A program made the position numbers and the translations under genes. Under the pieces are notes generated by a model. That model made no database searches, had not been told where the DNA came from, and saw only the letters and a program-made list of their open reading frames with translations. A stretch of 64,000 nt of DNA from Alphaproteobacteria bacterium. Lineage in GTDB: Bacteria > Pseudomonadota > Alphaproteobacteria > Reyranellales > Reyranellaceae. Below are positions 26,595 to 35,043 of the stretch, piece after piece (the stretch's first letter is position 1; each line of letters starts with the position of its first letter). The stretch is from positions 1-64,000 of the forward strand of contig VGCH01000013.1 of the NCBI GenBank assembly GCA_016870115.1. The letters run 5' to 3'.

Positions 26595-29449
26595 GCCGCC
26601 ACTCCTCCGATCGCGTCCTCGCAGCGCCCGCAAAGTTCCGGATGGGCCGCCGAGCGACCGACCTCCGGCAATACCTGCCAGCAACGCGCGCACTTGTGGC
26701 CGTCTGCGAGCGCCGGCACGACGCCCACTCCCTCGACGTCAGCCAGGGTGAAGGCCCCGGCTGGCACCGGCCCTGCGACCAGAGTAGCGTCGGAGGCGAT
26801 GCAGATCTCCGCAAGATCGAGGCCCGCCAGCGCCGCGACATGGGCCGGCGACGCATGGACCACGGGCGCGGCCTGGAGGCTCGACCCGATACGCTTCTCC
26901 GCCCGTTCGAGTTCCAGCGCGCCGGTGACGACGCGGCGGACCGCGCGCACCGTCTTCCATTTCTCGCCCAGCGCGGCATCGAGCCAGCCACGCGGGATCG
27001 CGGGGAAGAGCCGCAGGTGAACGCTCTCGGCTGCGCCGTCTGGTACATCGCGCGGACGGGCGAGCCAAGCCTCCTCGGCGGTGAAGCAGGCGATCGGCGC
27101 GAGCCAGGCCGTCAGGAACGAGAACAGCTCGGCCATCACCGTGCGCGCCGCGCGCCGCCGCGCGCCGGAGGGCGCGTCGCAATAGATCGCGTCCTTGCGG
27201 ATGTCGAAATAGAAGGCCGAGAGATCGGTGGCGCAGAAATTGTGCAGCGCCGTGCCGATGGCGTGGAAGTCGTAGTCGTCGACGGCGCGACGGAACTCGC
27301 CATCCAGCTCGGCGAGTCGATGCAGCACCCAGCGCTCCAGCTCGGGCATCTCCGCGGCCGGTACACGCTCGGCTGCGGTGAACCCGTCGAGACTGCCCAG
27401 CAGGTAGCGCAGCGTATTGCGCAGCCGGCGATAGGCCTCGGCCTGGTGCTTCACGATCTCGGGACCGATGCGCTGGTCCTCGGTGTAGTCGGTGCTGACG
27501 ACCCACAGTCGCAGGATGTCGGCGCCGTACTGGTCGCAGACCGCCTGGGGCGCCACGATGTTGCCCAGCGACTTCGACATCTTGCGGCCCTGCTCGTCGA
27601 GCGTGAAGCCGTGCGTCAGGACACCGTCGTAAGGCGCGCGACCCCTGGTGCCGCAGCTCTCGAGCAGCGAGGACTGGAACCAGCCGCGATGCTGGTCGGA
27701 ACCCTCGAGATAGAGATCGGCCGGCCACTTGAGATCGGGATTGCCCTCGAGCGTGAAGGCATGGGTCGAGCCGGAGTCGAACCAGACATCGAGGATGTCG
27801 CGCACCTGCTCGTAGTTCGACGGATCGTAGTCCGGGCCGAGGAACCGCGCCGGTGGGCTGTCGAACCAGGCGTCGGCCCCTTCGGTCCGGAAGGCCTCGA
27901 CGACCCGGCCCATCACTTCGGGATCGCGCAATGGCTCACCGGTGCGCTTGTCGACGAACACCGCGATCGGCACGCCCCAGGCGCGCTGACGCGAGACGCA
28001 CCAGTCGGGCCGCGTCTCGATCATGGAGCGCAGCCGTGTATGTCCGGCGCGCGGCACAAACCGCGTGGCGTCGATCGCCGCCAATGCCTTCTCGCGCAGG
28101 GTTCCGCCGATCGCCTCCACGCGCTTGTCCATGGCGATGAACCATTGCGGGGCGTTACGGAAAATCACCGGCGCCTTGGAGCGCCAGGAATGCGGATAGG
28201 AGTGGGTGATCCGACCCGTCGCAAGCAGACGCCCGGCCTCGGCGAGGGCGGCGATCACCGCCTTGTTGGCATCACCCTTCATGCCGACCGAGGTATAGAC
28301 CTGCTTGCCCGCGAACAGCGGTACATGCGGATAGTAGCTGCCATCCTCGGCAACGGTGTCGGGCACTTCCACACCGTTGGCGACGCCGAGATCATAGTCG
28401 TCGGCGCCATGGCCCGGCGCGATATGCACGAAGCCGGTGCCGGCGTCGGATGTCACGAACTCGGCCGGCAACAGGCGGACGTCGAACTCGAAACCGCGTC
28501 CGGCGAGCGGGTGGGCGGCGACCAGACCTTCGAGATCTTCCGTCGCGACGTCGGCCAGCGCGCGCGTCTTGAAGCGACCGGCCTCCTCGGTGGCGCCGAC
28601 CAGCGCGCGGGCGAGCACGAGCCGCGTGCCCGGCTTGAGCTGAGCCGCCTCGCTCGCCTCGGCGACCTCGACCAGCACATAGTCGAGGGTGGGTCCGAAG
28701 GCGAGCGCGCGGTTGCCCGGGATGGTCCAGGGCGTCGTCGTCCAGATCGCGATCGCGGCGCCCTCGAGTTTCGCCGTCGGCGCGCGCCGCACGGGGAAGA
28801 CGACGTGGATCGTGTCGGAGGTGTGGTCGTGATACTCGATCTCGGCCTCGGCGAGCGCGGTCTTCTCGACCACCGACCAGAGCACCGCCTTGGACCCCTT
28901 GTAGAGCAGGCCGTTCATCAGGAACTTGCCCAGCTCGCCCGCGATGGTCGCCTCGGACTCGAACTTCATGGTCGAGTAGTAGTTGTCCCAGTCGCCATCG
29001 ACGCCCAGCCGCTTGAACTCCTCGCGCTGCACGCCGATCCAGTGATCGGCGAATGCGCGGCACTGGCGGCGGAACTCCGACACCGGCACCTGGTCCTTGT
29101 CCTGGTTGCGCTCGCGGTACTGCTCCTCGATCTTCCACTCGATCGGCAGGCCGTGGCAGTCCCACCCGGGGACATAGTGGCTGTCCTTGCCGGCCATCTG
29201 CTGGGTGCGGCTGACCAGATCCTTCAGCACCTTGTTCAGCGCGTGGCCGATATGGAGGTTGCCGTTGGCGTAGGGCGGACCGTCATGCAGCACGAATTTG
29301 GGCCGACCCTTGCTGTCGGCGCGCAGACGCTCGAAGAGCTTCATGTCCTGCCAGCGCTTCAGGAGCTCGGGCTCCTTCTTCGGCAGGCCGCCGCGCATGG
29401 GAAAGTCGGTGCGCGGCAGGAATACGGTGTTCTTGTAGTCGGCGGTCAC
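26591..29449 (-). CDS. ileS: Isoleucine--tRNA ligase
   Basis: A 952-residue class I aminoacyl-tRNA synthetase. HIGH is at residues 66-69 (NLHIGHALNK) and KMSKS at 623-627. The large editing domain between them begins near residue 190, and a C-terminal zinc finger has Cys920, Cys923, Cys940 and Cys943. This is the long bacterial form with the zinc module, complete at both ends. It charges tRNA-Ile and edits valine. A candidate promoter lies upstream, overlapping the end of ribF, so it may be transcribed both with ribF and alone. Confidence 0.96.
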   Translation of the reverse strand: MTADYKNTVFLPRTDFPMRGGLPKKEPELLKRWQDMKLFERLRADSKGRPKFVLHDGPPYANGNLHIGHALNKVLKDLVSRTQQMAGKDSHYVPGWDCHGLPIEWKIEEQYRERNQDKDQVPVSEFRRQCRAFADHWIGVQREEFKRLGVDGDWDNYYSTMKFESEATIAGELGKFLMNGLLYKGSKAVLWSVVEKTALAEAEIEYHDHTSDTIHVVFPVRRAPTAKLEGAAIAIWTTTPWTIPGNRALAFGPTLDYVLVEVAEASEAAQLKPGTRLVLARALVGATEEAGRFKTRALADVATEDLEGLVAAHPLAGRGFEFDVRLLPAEFVTSDAGTGFVHIAPGHGADDYDLGVANGVEVPDTVAEDGSYYPHVPLFAGKQVYTSVGMKGDANKAVIAALAEAGRLLATGRITHSYPHSWRSKAPVIFRNAPQWFIAMDKRVEAIGGTLREKALAAIDATRFVPRAGHTRLRSMIETRPDWCVSRQRAWGVPIAVFVDKRTGEPLRDPEVMGRVVEAFRTEGADAWFDSPPARFLGPDYDPSNYEQVRDILDVWFDSGSTHAFTLEGNPDLKWPADLYLEGSDQHRGWFQSSLLESCGTRGRAPYDGVLTHGFTLDEQGRKMSKSLGNIVAPQAVCDQYGADILRLWVVSTDYTEDQRIGPEIVKHQAEAYRRLRNTLRYLLGSLDGFTAAERVPAAEMPELERWVLHRLAELDGEFRRAVDDYDFHAIGTALHNFCATDLSAFYFDIRKDAIYCDAPSGARRRAARTVMAELFSFLTAWLAPIACFTAEEAWLARPRDVPDGAAESVHLRLFPAIPRGWLDAALGEKWKTVRAVRRVVTGALELERAEKRIGSSLQAAPVVHASPAHVAALAGLDLAEICIASDATLVAGPVPAGAFTLADVEGVGVVPALADGHKCARCWQVLPEVGRSAAHPELCGRCEDAIGGVAA

Positions 29450-29583
29450 GGTGGGCTCACGGAACGGAGGAGGCCCCGGCGGGATGGTCCCGGAGGCGCG
29501 AAGAAAGCACGGCAGACCCGGCCGCTGTCAGCGGACCGGGCGGCTAATTCGCTCCCGAAAGGCCCCGTTTTTCATGGCCGCGC

Positions 29584-29612
29584 AATCTATTGAGGGGGGT
29601 TCGGGGGGTCAA
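29584..29612 (-). promoter_or_regulatory. Candidate sigma-70-type promoter for ileS
   Basis: On the minus strand TTGACC and TAGATT are separated by exactly 17 bases, and the -35 box overlaps the ribF stop codon. About 130 bases of leader remain before the ileS ATG. That leader contains a GC-rich dyad (CCCGG.CCGCTG near 29517-29540) that could affect mRNA structure. Confidence 0.45.
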
Positions 29613-30556
29613 GCCGCCGGGCCACCAGCTAGGATCGCCCGCGCCGCCTCGCCGTCGGAAGCGATCCGGGCCTTGAGCGCGTCGAGGCCGGTGAATTTCA
29701 TCTCCGGCCGCAGGAACTCGACCAGCTCGACATCGAGAGTGCGGCCATAGAGATCGCCGGCGAAGTCGAACAGGTGAACCTCGAAGTTCTCAACGAGCTT
29801 GCCGACCGTCGGCCGCTTTCCGAGGTTGGCGACGCCGGCCAGCGACCGGCCATCGCCGCCCGCGATCCGGGCGCGCACGGCATAGACGCCGAAACGGGGC
29901 CGCAAGTGCTCGCCCAAGGCGACATTGGCGGTGGGGAAGCCGATGGTGCGGCCGCGCTTGTCACCCTCCTCCACCCGGCCCTCGATGCTCCAGTCGTGTC
30001 CCAGCATCTGGGCGGCCTCGCGCACCCGACCGGCGCGCAGCGCCTCGCGGATGCGGGTCGAGGAATAGACCTCGCCCTCGTGAGTCACCGGCTCCAGCAC
30101 ATCGACGCCGAGCCCGTGCCGCGCACCGAGCTCGCGCAGCCGCTCGACATTGCCGGTGCGCCGCGCGCCGAAGGTGAAATCGTAACCGCAAACGACATGC
30201 GCCGCGCCGAGGCCCCGAACCAGCACCTCGGACACAAACTCATCGGCCGAGAGGGCGGCAAAGCCGGCGTCGAAGCGCTGCGCCAGCGTGGCCTCCACGC
30301 CATGACGCGCGAGCAGGCGCTGCTTGGCCGGCGGCAGCGTGAGCCGGAAAGGTGCGGTGTCGGCGACGAAGAAGGCGCGCGGATGCGGCTCGAAGGTGAG
30401 TGCGACGGTCCGCACCCCGCGCGGCCGCGCGATCGCGCGGGCCTGCGCCAGCAGCGCCTGATGGCCCCGGTGGACGCCGTCGAAATTGCCGAGCGCAACC
30501 GCGCCGCCGCGCCACTCCGCCGGCACCGCACGCCAATCCTCGACGACCGGCGGCAT
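29609..30556 (-). CDS. ribF: Bifunctional riboflavin kinase / FAD synthetase
   Basis: A 315-residue RibF. The N-terminal adenylyltransferase half has VALGNFDGVHRGHQALL near residue 20 and TFEPHPRAFF. The FVSEVLVRGLGAAHVVCGYDF region and SSTRIREALRAGRVREA complete it. The C-terminal kinase half has the GRTIGFPTANV flavin-binding motif. It makes FMN and then FAD from riboflavin. It begins seven bases after the MaoC-like gene and precedes ileS. Confidence 0.94.
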   Translation of the reverse strand: MPPVVEDWRAVPAEWRGGAVALGNFDGVHRGHQALLAQARAIARPRGVRTVALTFEPHPRAFFVADTAPFRLTLPPAKQRLLARHGVEATLAQRFDAGFAALSADEFVSEVLVRGLGAAHVVCGYDFTFGARRTGNVERLRELGARHGLGVDVLEPVTHEGEVYSSTRIREALRAGRVREAAQMLGHDWSIEGRVEEGDKRGRTIGFPTANVALGEHLRPRFGVYAVRARIAGGDGRSLAGVANLGKRPTVGKLVENFEVHLFDFAGDLYGRTLDVELVEFLRPEMKFTGLDALKARIASDGEAARAILAGGPAA

Positions 30557-30563
30557 CGCGTCC

Positions 30564-30986
30564 TCAGGCCGGCCGACGCGGCACCAGGATCACCGCCTCA
30601 CCATCGAGCACGACGGTCGTGCCGACGCGGCACTCGGTGGCAAGCCGCACGCGCCGCTTCGCGGCGTCGATATCGACGATGGTGCAGACCGCGGTGACGG
30701 TGTCGCCGATCTTGACCGGCGCCTTGAAGTTGAGGCTCTGCGAAATGTAGATCGAGCCCGGCCCCGGCAGCTTGGTCCCGACCACGGTCGAGATGAAGCT
30801 GGCGCTCAGCATGCCATGCGCGATGCGCTGCCCGAAGCGGCTGGTGGCCGCGAAGCCCTGATGCAGGTGGATCGGGTTGGTGTCGCCTGAGACGCCGGCG
30901 AAAGCCTGGATGTCGGCCTCGCCCACGGTCTTGCCGAACTGCGCGCTCATGCCGGTCTTCAGGTCTTCGAGATAGAGGCCGTGCAT
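30564..30986 (-). CDS. MaoC/R-hydratase-like hot-dog-fold protein
   Basis: A 140-residue protein with the R-specific enoyl-CoA hydratase signature: FAGVSGDTNPIHLH (catalytic Asp and His) followed by AHGMLSASFISTVVGTKLPG. Such enzymes hydrate trans-2-enoyl-CoA in beta-oxidation or PHA precursor supply. The ATG at 30986 is used; a GTG seven codons upstream has a GGAG-like site and is possible. It is divergent from the phosphotransferase gene and lies directly upstream of ribF, probably heading that transcription unit. Confidence 0.82.
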   Translation of the reverse strand: MHGLYLEDLKTGMSAQFGKTVGEADIQAFAGVSGDTNPIHLHQGFAATSRFGQRIAHGMLSASFISTVVGTKLPGPGSIYISQSLNFKAPVKIGDTVTAVCTIVDIDAAKRRVRLATECRVGTTVVLDGEAVILVPRRPA

Positions 30987-31096
30987 GGCCCGGAAGTCTT
31001 CGGTCACCGGCGCGCTCCGTATCGCAGCCGCCGCGCGGAAGGCGCGGACGGGCGGCCCTCTTACCACGCGCATGGGCCTGTGCCACAGTCCGGTAA

Positions 31097-32128
31097 ATGG
31101 ACGTTCACACGCCGTCCGCCTCGTCGCACGACACCGTCGCCACTGCGCTCGCGCGGGCGGCCGCGCGGCACTTCGGCGGCCCCGCACGCATCGACGGTCT
31201 CAGCCGTCAGTCGGGCGGCGCATCGCGCCAGACCTGGCGGTTCGACGCACTGGTGGGCGACCGCCGCCACGAGCTGATCCTGCGACGCGATCCGCCCGGC
31301 GCGCCCAAGGGCGAGCGCGAGCGCAGCGTGGCGATCGACCGGGCGACTGAGTATCGCGTGATCGACGCGGCCCATCGTGCGGGCGTGCTGGCGCCCGCCG
31401 TAAGCTTCGAGCTGCGACCCGAGGATGGGTTGGGCGAGGCCTATGCGATGGAGCGGCGGCCCGGCACCGCGATCGCCCGCAAGCTCCTGCGTGACGCGGA
31501 GTACAGCGGCGCACGACCTCGCATCGCCGGGCAGCTCGGCGCGATCCTGGCACGCTTGCATGGCGTCGACGTCACGACCCTTCCACCGCTGCCGCGCCGC
31601 GAGGCGGCCGACCACATCGCCGGGCTTCGCGGCTCGCTCGATTTGCTGGGCGCGCCGCAGCCGGTGTTCGAACTTGCGCTCACCTGGCTCGACCGGCGAA
31701 AGCCCGCGCCACTGGCGCGCCCGGTGCTGGTGCATGGCGACTATCGCACCGGCAATTATCTCGCCGACGCGAACGGCGTGACAGCGATCCTCGACTGGGA
31801 GCTCGCGCATCTTGGCGACCCGATGGAGGATCTCGGCTGGCTGTGCGTGAAGAGCTGGCGCTTCGGCGCGGTCGACCGCCCAGCCGGCGGGTTCGGCGCG
31901 CGCGAGACGCTGTGGGCGGCGTACGAGGCAGCCGGCGGCGCGCGGGTCGATCCGGCGCGCGCGCATTGGTGGGAAGTTTTCGGGACGGCCCACTGGGGCA
32001 TCATCTGCCTCAACCAGGCCTGGAAGCACCTGTCGGGCGCGCTGAAGTCGATGGAGCACGCCTCGATCGGCCGTCGCGCCGTCGAGACCGAGGTCGATCT
32101 CCTGCAATTGCTGCGCGGAGCCGCGTGA
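31097..32128 (+). CDS. Phosphotransferase family protein (aminoglycoside phosphotransferase-like)
   Basis: A 343-residue protein with the APH/ChoK-type kinase fold. It shows LSRQSGGASRQTWRFDA (nucleotide loop), the Brenner-type catalytic segment VLVHGDYRTGNYLAD and the metal-binding ILDWELAHLGDPMEDLGW. Close relatives of this type usually sit beside acyl-CoA dehydrogenases and are thought to act in fatty-acid or CoA-ester metabolism rather than in antibiotic resistance. Its stop overlaps the next ATG (TGATG). Confidence 0.8.
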   Translation: MDVHTPSASSHDTVATALARAAARHFGGPARIDGLSRQSGGASRQTWRFDALVGDRRHELILRRDPPGAPKGERERSVAIDRATEYRVIDAAHRAGVLAPAVSFELRPEDGLGEAYAMERRPGTAIARKLLRDAEYSGARPRIAGQLGAILARLHGVDVTTLPPLPRREAADHIAGLRGSLDLLGAPQPVFELALTWLDRRKPAPLARPVLVHGDYRTGNYLADANGVTAILDWELAHLGDPMEDLGWLCVKSWRFGAVDRPAGGFGARETLWAAYEAAGGARVDPARAHWWEVFGTAHWGIICLNQAWKHLSGALKSMEHASIGRRAVETEVDLLQLLRGAA

Positions 32129-32487
32129 TGGCACAGGACCGTCCCACCGCCTCGGAGCTGTTCGCGGCCATCATCGACTTTCTGCGCGAGGAGGCGACGC
32201 CGGCGCTGGATCGCGCCGATCCGCGGCTCGGTTTTCAGATGCGGGTGGCGGTGAACTCGCTCGGCATCCTGGAGCGTGAAGGACGGCTCGGTCCCGACGC
32301 CGATGCCCGCGAACGGAGCCGGCTGATCGCGCTCCTCGGTCGCGACGGCGCGCTCGCCGAGCTGAACGCCGCACTCGCTGCCGAGCTGCGGGCGGGACGG
32401 CGCGACGAGCGTGACGCGGCGCTGATGGCGCATCTTGAAGCGACCATTGCCGACAAGATCGCGATCGCCAATCCCAAATGGAAGTGA
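32128..32487 (+). CDS. DUF6285-like small helical protein
   Basis: A 119-residue, mostly helical acidic/basic protein, coupled to the phosphotransferase gene by a TGATG overlap. It shows TASELFAAIIDFLREEATPAL, FQMRVAVNSLGILERE and a C-terminal EATIADKIAIANPKW. This pattern is that of the DUF6285 proteins regularly found downstream of such phosphotransferases. No enzymatic motif is visible. A partner or regulatory role for the kinase-like neighbour is inferred from the conserved pairing only. Confidence 0.65.
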   Translation: MAQDRPTASELFAAIIDFLREEATPALDRADPRLGFQMRVAVNSLGILEREGRLGPDADARERSRLIALLGRDGALAELNAALAAELRAGRRDERDAALMAHLEATIADKIAIANPKWK

Positions 32488-32497
32488 GCCCGACGGC

Positions 32498-33241
32498 ATG
32501 AACGTCCTGATAGTCTATGCCCACCAGGAACCGACCAGCTTCAACGGCGCGCTACGCGACGCCGCAATCGAGGCGCTCGGAGCCGCGGGCCACAACGTCG
32601 TCGTCTCCGACCTCTACGCCCAGGAATTCGACGCCGCTCTGACCCGGCGCGACTTCGCCTCGGTCGCCGACAGCGCGCGCTTCGATGCCCAGAAAGAACA
32701 GAGCCACGCCTATCGCGGTGGCGGTTTCGCGCCCGACGTGGCGCGCGAGATGGCGCGGCTTGAGGCCTGCGATCTCCTGATCTTCCAGTTCCCGATCGAC
32801 TGGTTTTCGGTGCCGGCGATCCTGAAGGGCTGGATTGATCGCGTGCTGGCCTATCGCTTCGCCTATGGCGGGGGGCGCTGGTTCGAGACCGGCGCCTTCG
32901 CGGGCAAGCGCGCGATGATCGCGGTCACCACCGGCGCGCCGGCCGGCGGCTTCGGCGCCGACGGCCGCTACGGTTCGATCGACATGCTGATGTGGCCCGT
33001 ACAGTGGGGCACGCTGCGCTTCTGCGGCTTCGACGTGCTGGCGCCGCAGTACTTCCACGGCGTCGGCAATCCCGATGGCCAGGCGGCGCGCGCCACCCAG
33101 CTCGCGGCGTGGCGGGCGCGGTTGAGCGGTCTGTTCGACGAGAAACCGCTCGCGATGCCGGCGATCGCCGATTTCGGTCCCGACGGCCGCGTGCTGGCCG
33201 GTCGCGCCTACCGACATCCCGGACCGCCGCGCCTCGATTGA
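32498..33241 (+). CDS. NAD(P)H-dependent oxidoreductase / quinone reductase (flavodoxin-like fold)
   Basis: A 247-residue flavoprotein of the NQO/KefF/MdaB-like family. It opens with MNVLIVYAHQEPTSFNGAL (FMN/FAD phosphate loop) and has the signature LLIFQFPIDWFSVPAILKGW followed by DRVLAYRFAYGGG. These enzymes carry out two-electron reduction of quinones or related electrophiles and limit oxidative stress. A perfect dyad starts at the stop codon, and an ArsR regulator follows on the same strand, so control by that regulator is plausible. Confidence 0.85.
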   Translation: MNVLIVYAHQEPTSFNGALRDAAIEALGAAGHNVVVSDLYAQEFDAALTRRDFASVADSARFDAQKEQSHAYRGGGFAPDVAREMARLEACDLLIFQFPIDWFSVPAILKGWIDRVLAYRFAYGGGRWFETGAFAGKRAMIAVTTGAPAGGFGADGRYGSIDMLMWPVQWGTLRFCGFDVLAPQYFHGVGNPDGQAARATQLAAWRARLSGLFDEKPLAMPAIADFGPDGRVLAGRAYRHPGPPRLD

Positions 33242-33264
33242 CACTTCGGCGTAGGCCGAAGTGT
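33241..33264. promoter_or_regulatory. Perfect inverted repeat, candidate ArsR operator
   Basis: ACACTTCGGC-GTAG-GCCGAAGTGT is a perfect 10-bp dyad with a 4-base centre, beginning at the last base of the oxidoreductase stop codon and 41 bases before the ArsR start. It has no T run, so an operator for autoregulation is favoured over a terminator, though it could also form a stem in RNA. Confidence 0.6.
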
Positions 33265-33305
33265 TGGCTCTGGCTCGCCGCAACAGGGGCGCCTAGAGTC
33301 GTACC

Positions 33306-34004
33306 ATGAGCACGGTGAACTCCCTGGCCGCGACGGCCGCCCTGATCGGCGATCCGGCGCGCGCCGCGATGCTGCTGGCCCTGTTGGACGGGCGCGCGCA
33401 CTCCGCCTCCGACCTCGCGGCCATCGCCGGCATCGCCGCCCCCACCGCCAGCGGCCATCTCGTCCGACTGGGTGCCGGCGGGTTGGTCGAAATGCGCGCG
33501 CAGGGCCGGCATCGCTTCTATCGCCTCGCCGGTCGCGACGTCGCCGCCGCGATCGAGGAGCTGATGTCGCTGTCGGGCGCGCGCGCGGCGCCAGCCAGCG
33601 CGACCGCGGCCTGGCGGCGTGATCCCGATCTTCGCTTCTGCCGCACCTGCTACGACCACCTGGCGGGCCAGGTCGGAATGGCGGTAACCGACTCGCTCAC
33701 CCGGGCGGGACATATCGAACCGCGGGGCGCGAAGGACTGGCGCCTGACGTCGTCCGGACGGCTGTTCTGCGAAAAGCTGGGCGTCGATCTCGAAGGCGCC
33801 GCGGCACGACCGGGCCGTCACTTCGCCCGCCGCTGCCTCGATTGGAGCGAACGCCGGCCTCATATCGCGGGCGCGCTGGGGGCGGCCATCGCCGACACGT
33901 TCTTCGCGCGCGGCTGGACCGAGCGGCTGCGCCGCGGCCGAACCGTGCGGCTCACCGATGCCGGCCGCCGCGCGCTCGCCCGGCACTTCGACGCGGTGGC
34001 CTAA
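33306..34004 (+). CDS. ArsR-family transcriptional regulator
   Basis: A 232-residue regulator. The N-terminal winged helix-turn-helix runs over residues 10-75 (IGDPARAAMLLALLDGRAHS, then ASDLAAIAGIAAPTASGHLV). The C-terminal part of about 130 residues contains RFCRTCYDHLAGQVGMAV with a CxxC pair and then FCEKLGVDL. This long ArsR type is often found beside oxidoreductases and not in metal resistance, but the CxxC could sense thiol-reactive compounds or metal. The dyad upstream is its likely operator. Confidence 0.82.
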   Translation: MSTVNSLAATAALIGDPARAAMLLALLDGRAHSASDLAAIAGIAAPTASGHLVRLGAGGLVEMRAQGRHRFYRLAGRDVAAAIEELMSLSGARAAPASATAAWRRDPDLRFCRTCYDHLAGQVGMAVTDSLTRAGHIEPRGAKDWRLTSSGRLFCEKLGVDLEGAAARPGRHFARRCLDWSERRPHIAGALGAAIADTFFARGWTERLRRGRTVRLTDAGRRALARHFDAVA

Positions 34005-34016
34005 CGTCTTTCCGCA

Positions 34017-34034
34017 CCGGCTGGATTCAGCCGG
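34017..34034. terminator. Hairpin between ArsR and convergent thioesterase genes
   Basis: CCGGCTG-GATT-CAGCCGG is a perfect 7-bp stem with a tetraloop, 13 bases after the ArsR stop. There is no clear T run. A shared terminator role is inferred from its place between convergent genes. Confidence 0.4.
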
Positions 34035-34081
34035 CTCGTGAAGCCGACGAGCGAGGCGTCGCCAACGCCGCGTTCACAAAC

Positions 34082-34609
34082 TCACTCGGGTCGATCGACC
34101 AGCTTCGCCTTGCCGAAGGACGGGCCATCGCCCGAGGGGATCTTGCAGATCGCGGAGGCGCGGAGAATCTTTTCCGCGCCAACCGTCAGATAGATGTGGC
34201 TGAACAGGAGCGAGCGGGTCGCGCGCACCACCTCGCAGCGGCCCTCGACCCAGTCCCCCGCCCGCGCCGGCGCCACGAAGTCGAACGTCATGCTGACGGT
34301 CGGCAGGAATTTCCGGATGCCCGCAAGCGTGCCCGCGCCCATGCCGCCGATCAGATCGGCCATGGTCATCATCATGCCGCCATGCAGCGTGCCCGCCGGA
34401 TTGCAGTGCTTGTCACGCACCCGCAGGCCCATCACGAACTCGTCCGCCGTGCCCTTCTCCCCGCGCTTGGCCCAGAGGTTGCCGATATGGGTGTTGAATG
34501 TGACCTCCACGCGATCGCGGCGGAAATCGATCAGCCGGAAGCCAGGCGGGGCCGCATCGTCTTCGACGGCAGGTACGGTCGGGGAATGAGCGTTGTCCAT
34601 GGTTGTCAT
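34082..34609 (-). CDS. PaaI-family hot-dog thioesterase
   Basis: A 175-residue acyl-CoA thioesterase-like protein. The core AGTLHGGMMMTMADLIGGMG is the HGG motif of PaaI-type hot-dog enzymes, and TVSMTFDFVAPARAGDWVEG is the following strand. It has a longer N-terminus than its neighbour. It overlaps that neighbour by ATGA, so two related thioesterases are translated together, possibly as a mixed oligomer or with different acyl-CoA preference. Confidence 0.8.
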   Translation of the reverse strand: MTTMDNAHSPTVPAVEDDAAPPGFRLIDFRRDRVEVTFNTHIGNLWAKRGEKGTADEFVMGLRVRDKHCNPAGTLHGGMMMTMADLIGGMGAGTLAGIRKFLPTVSMTFDFVAPARAGDWVEGRCEVVRATRSLLFSHIYLTVGAEKILRASAICKIPSGDGPSFGKAKLVDRPE

Positions 34610-35034
34610 CTCGCCTGGCCCGCGCGTGGCGGGCGATCGGGTTTCAGAAGAGCGAAGTTGCCGGCGGCGGTCAGCACCTCGTGCCGCGGACCGCGAAGCC
34701 GGCCGCGCGCTTGCGCAAGCGTGCCGTCAGAGGCCACGACCTCGGCCGTGGCCTCGATCCAGTCGCCGACCCGCACCGGCAGGAGATAGTCGAACGTGAG
34801 GCGCAGCGACACCGAACGCCGGCCGAGCCCGCGCCACACGGCCATCCCCATCGCCGAGTCGAGAAACGCCGCCAGCATGCCGCCATGCACGATGCCGAGC
34901 GTGTTGGCATGCCGCGCTTCGGCGCGAAATCCGCGCACCATCACGTCATCGCGCTCGCGCTCGTACCAGGGACCGTTGGCGAGCGCGAAGCCGCTCAGCC
35001 CGGCCACCTCCACAAATCCGTCGGGAACCGCCAC
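34606..35034 (-). CDS. PaaI-family hot-dog thioesterase (second of a pair)
   Basis: A 142-residue protein with LGIVHGGMLAAFLDSAMGMA, the PaaI HGG motif with an aspartate, and SLRLTFDYLLPVRVGDWIE. The GTG start at 35034 lies ten bases after the TSUP gene's stop, so TSUP and both thioesterases may be one unit. Substrate unknown. Confidence 0.8.
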   Translation of the reverse strand: MAVPDGFVEVAGLSGFALANGPWYERERDDVMVRGFRAEARHANTLGIVHGGMLAAFLDSAMGMAVWRGLGRRSVSLRLTFDYLLPVRVGDWIEATAEVVASDGTLAQARGRLRGPRHEVLTAAGNFALLKPDRPPRAGQAR

Positions 35035-35043
35035 GCCGCGAGT

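Noticed and set aside
26642-29593. Open frame of over 900 codons antisense to ileS
   Set aside because: It is opposite a complete IleRS with HIGH, KMSKS and zinc motifs. The antisense product shows no recognisable motif and no ribosome site.
31097-32128. Aminoglycoside resistance gene
   Set aside because: The kinase fold is shared, but DUF6285 coupling and the neighbouring MaoC-like gene point to the metabolic phosphotransferase group, not to drug resistance.
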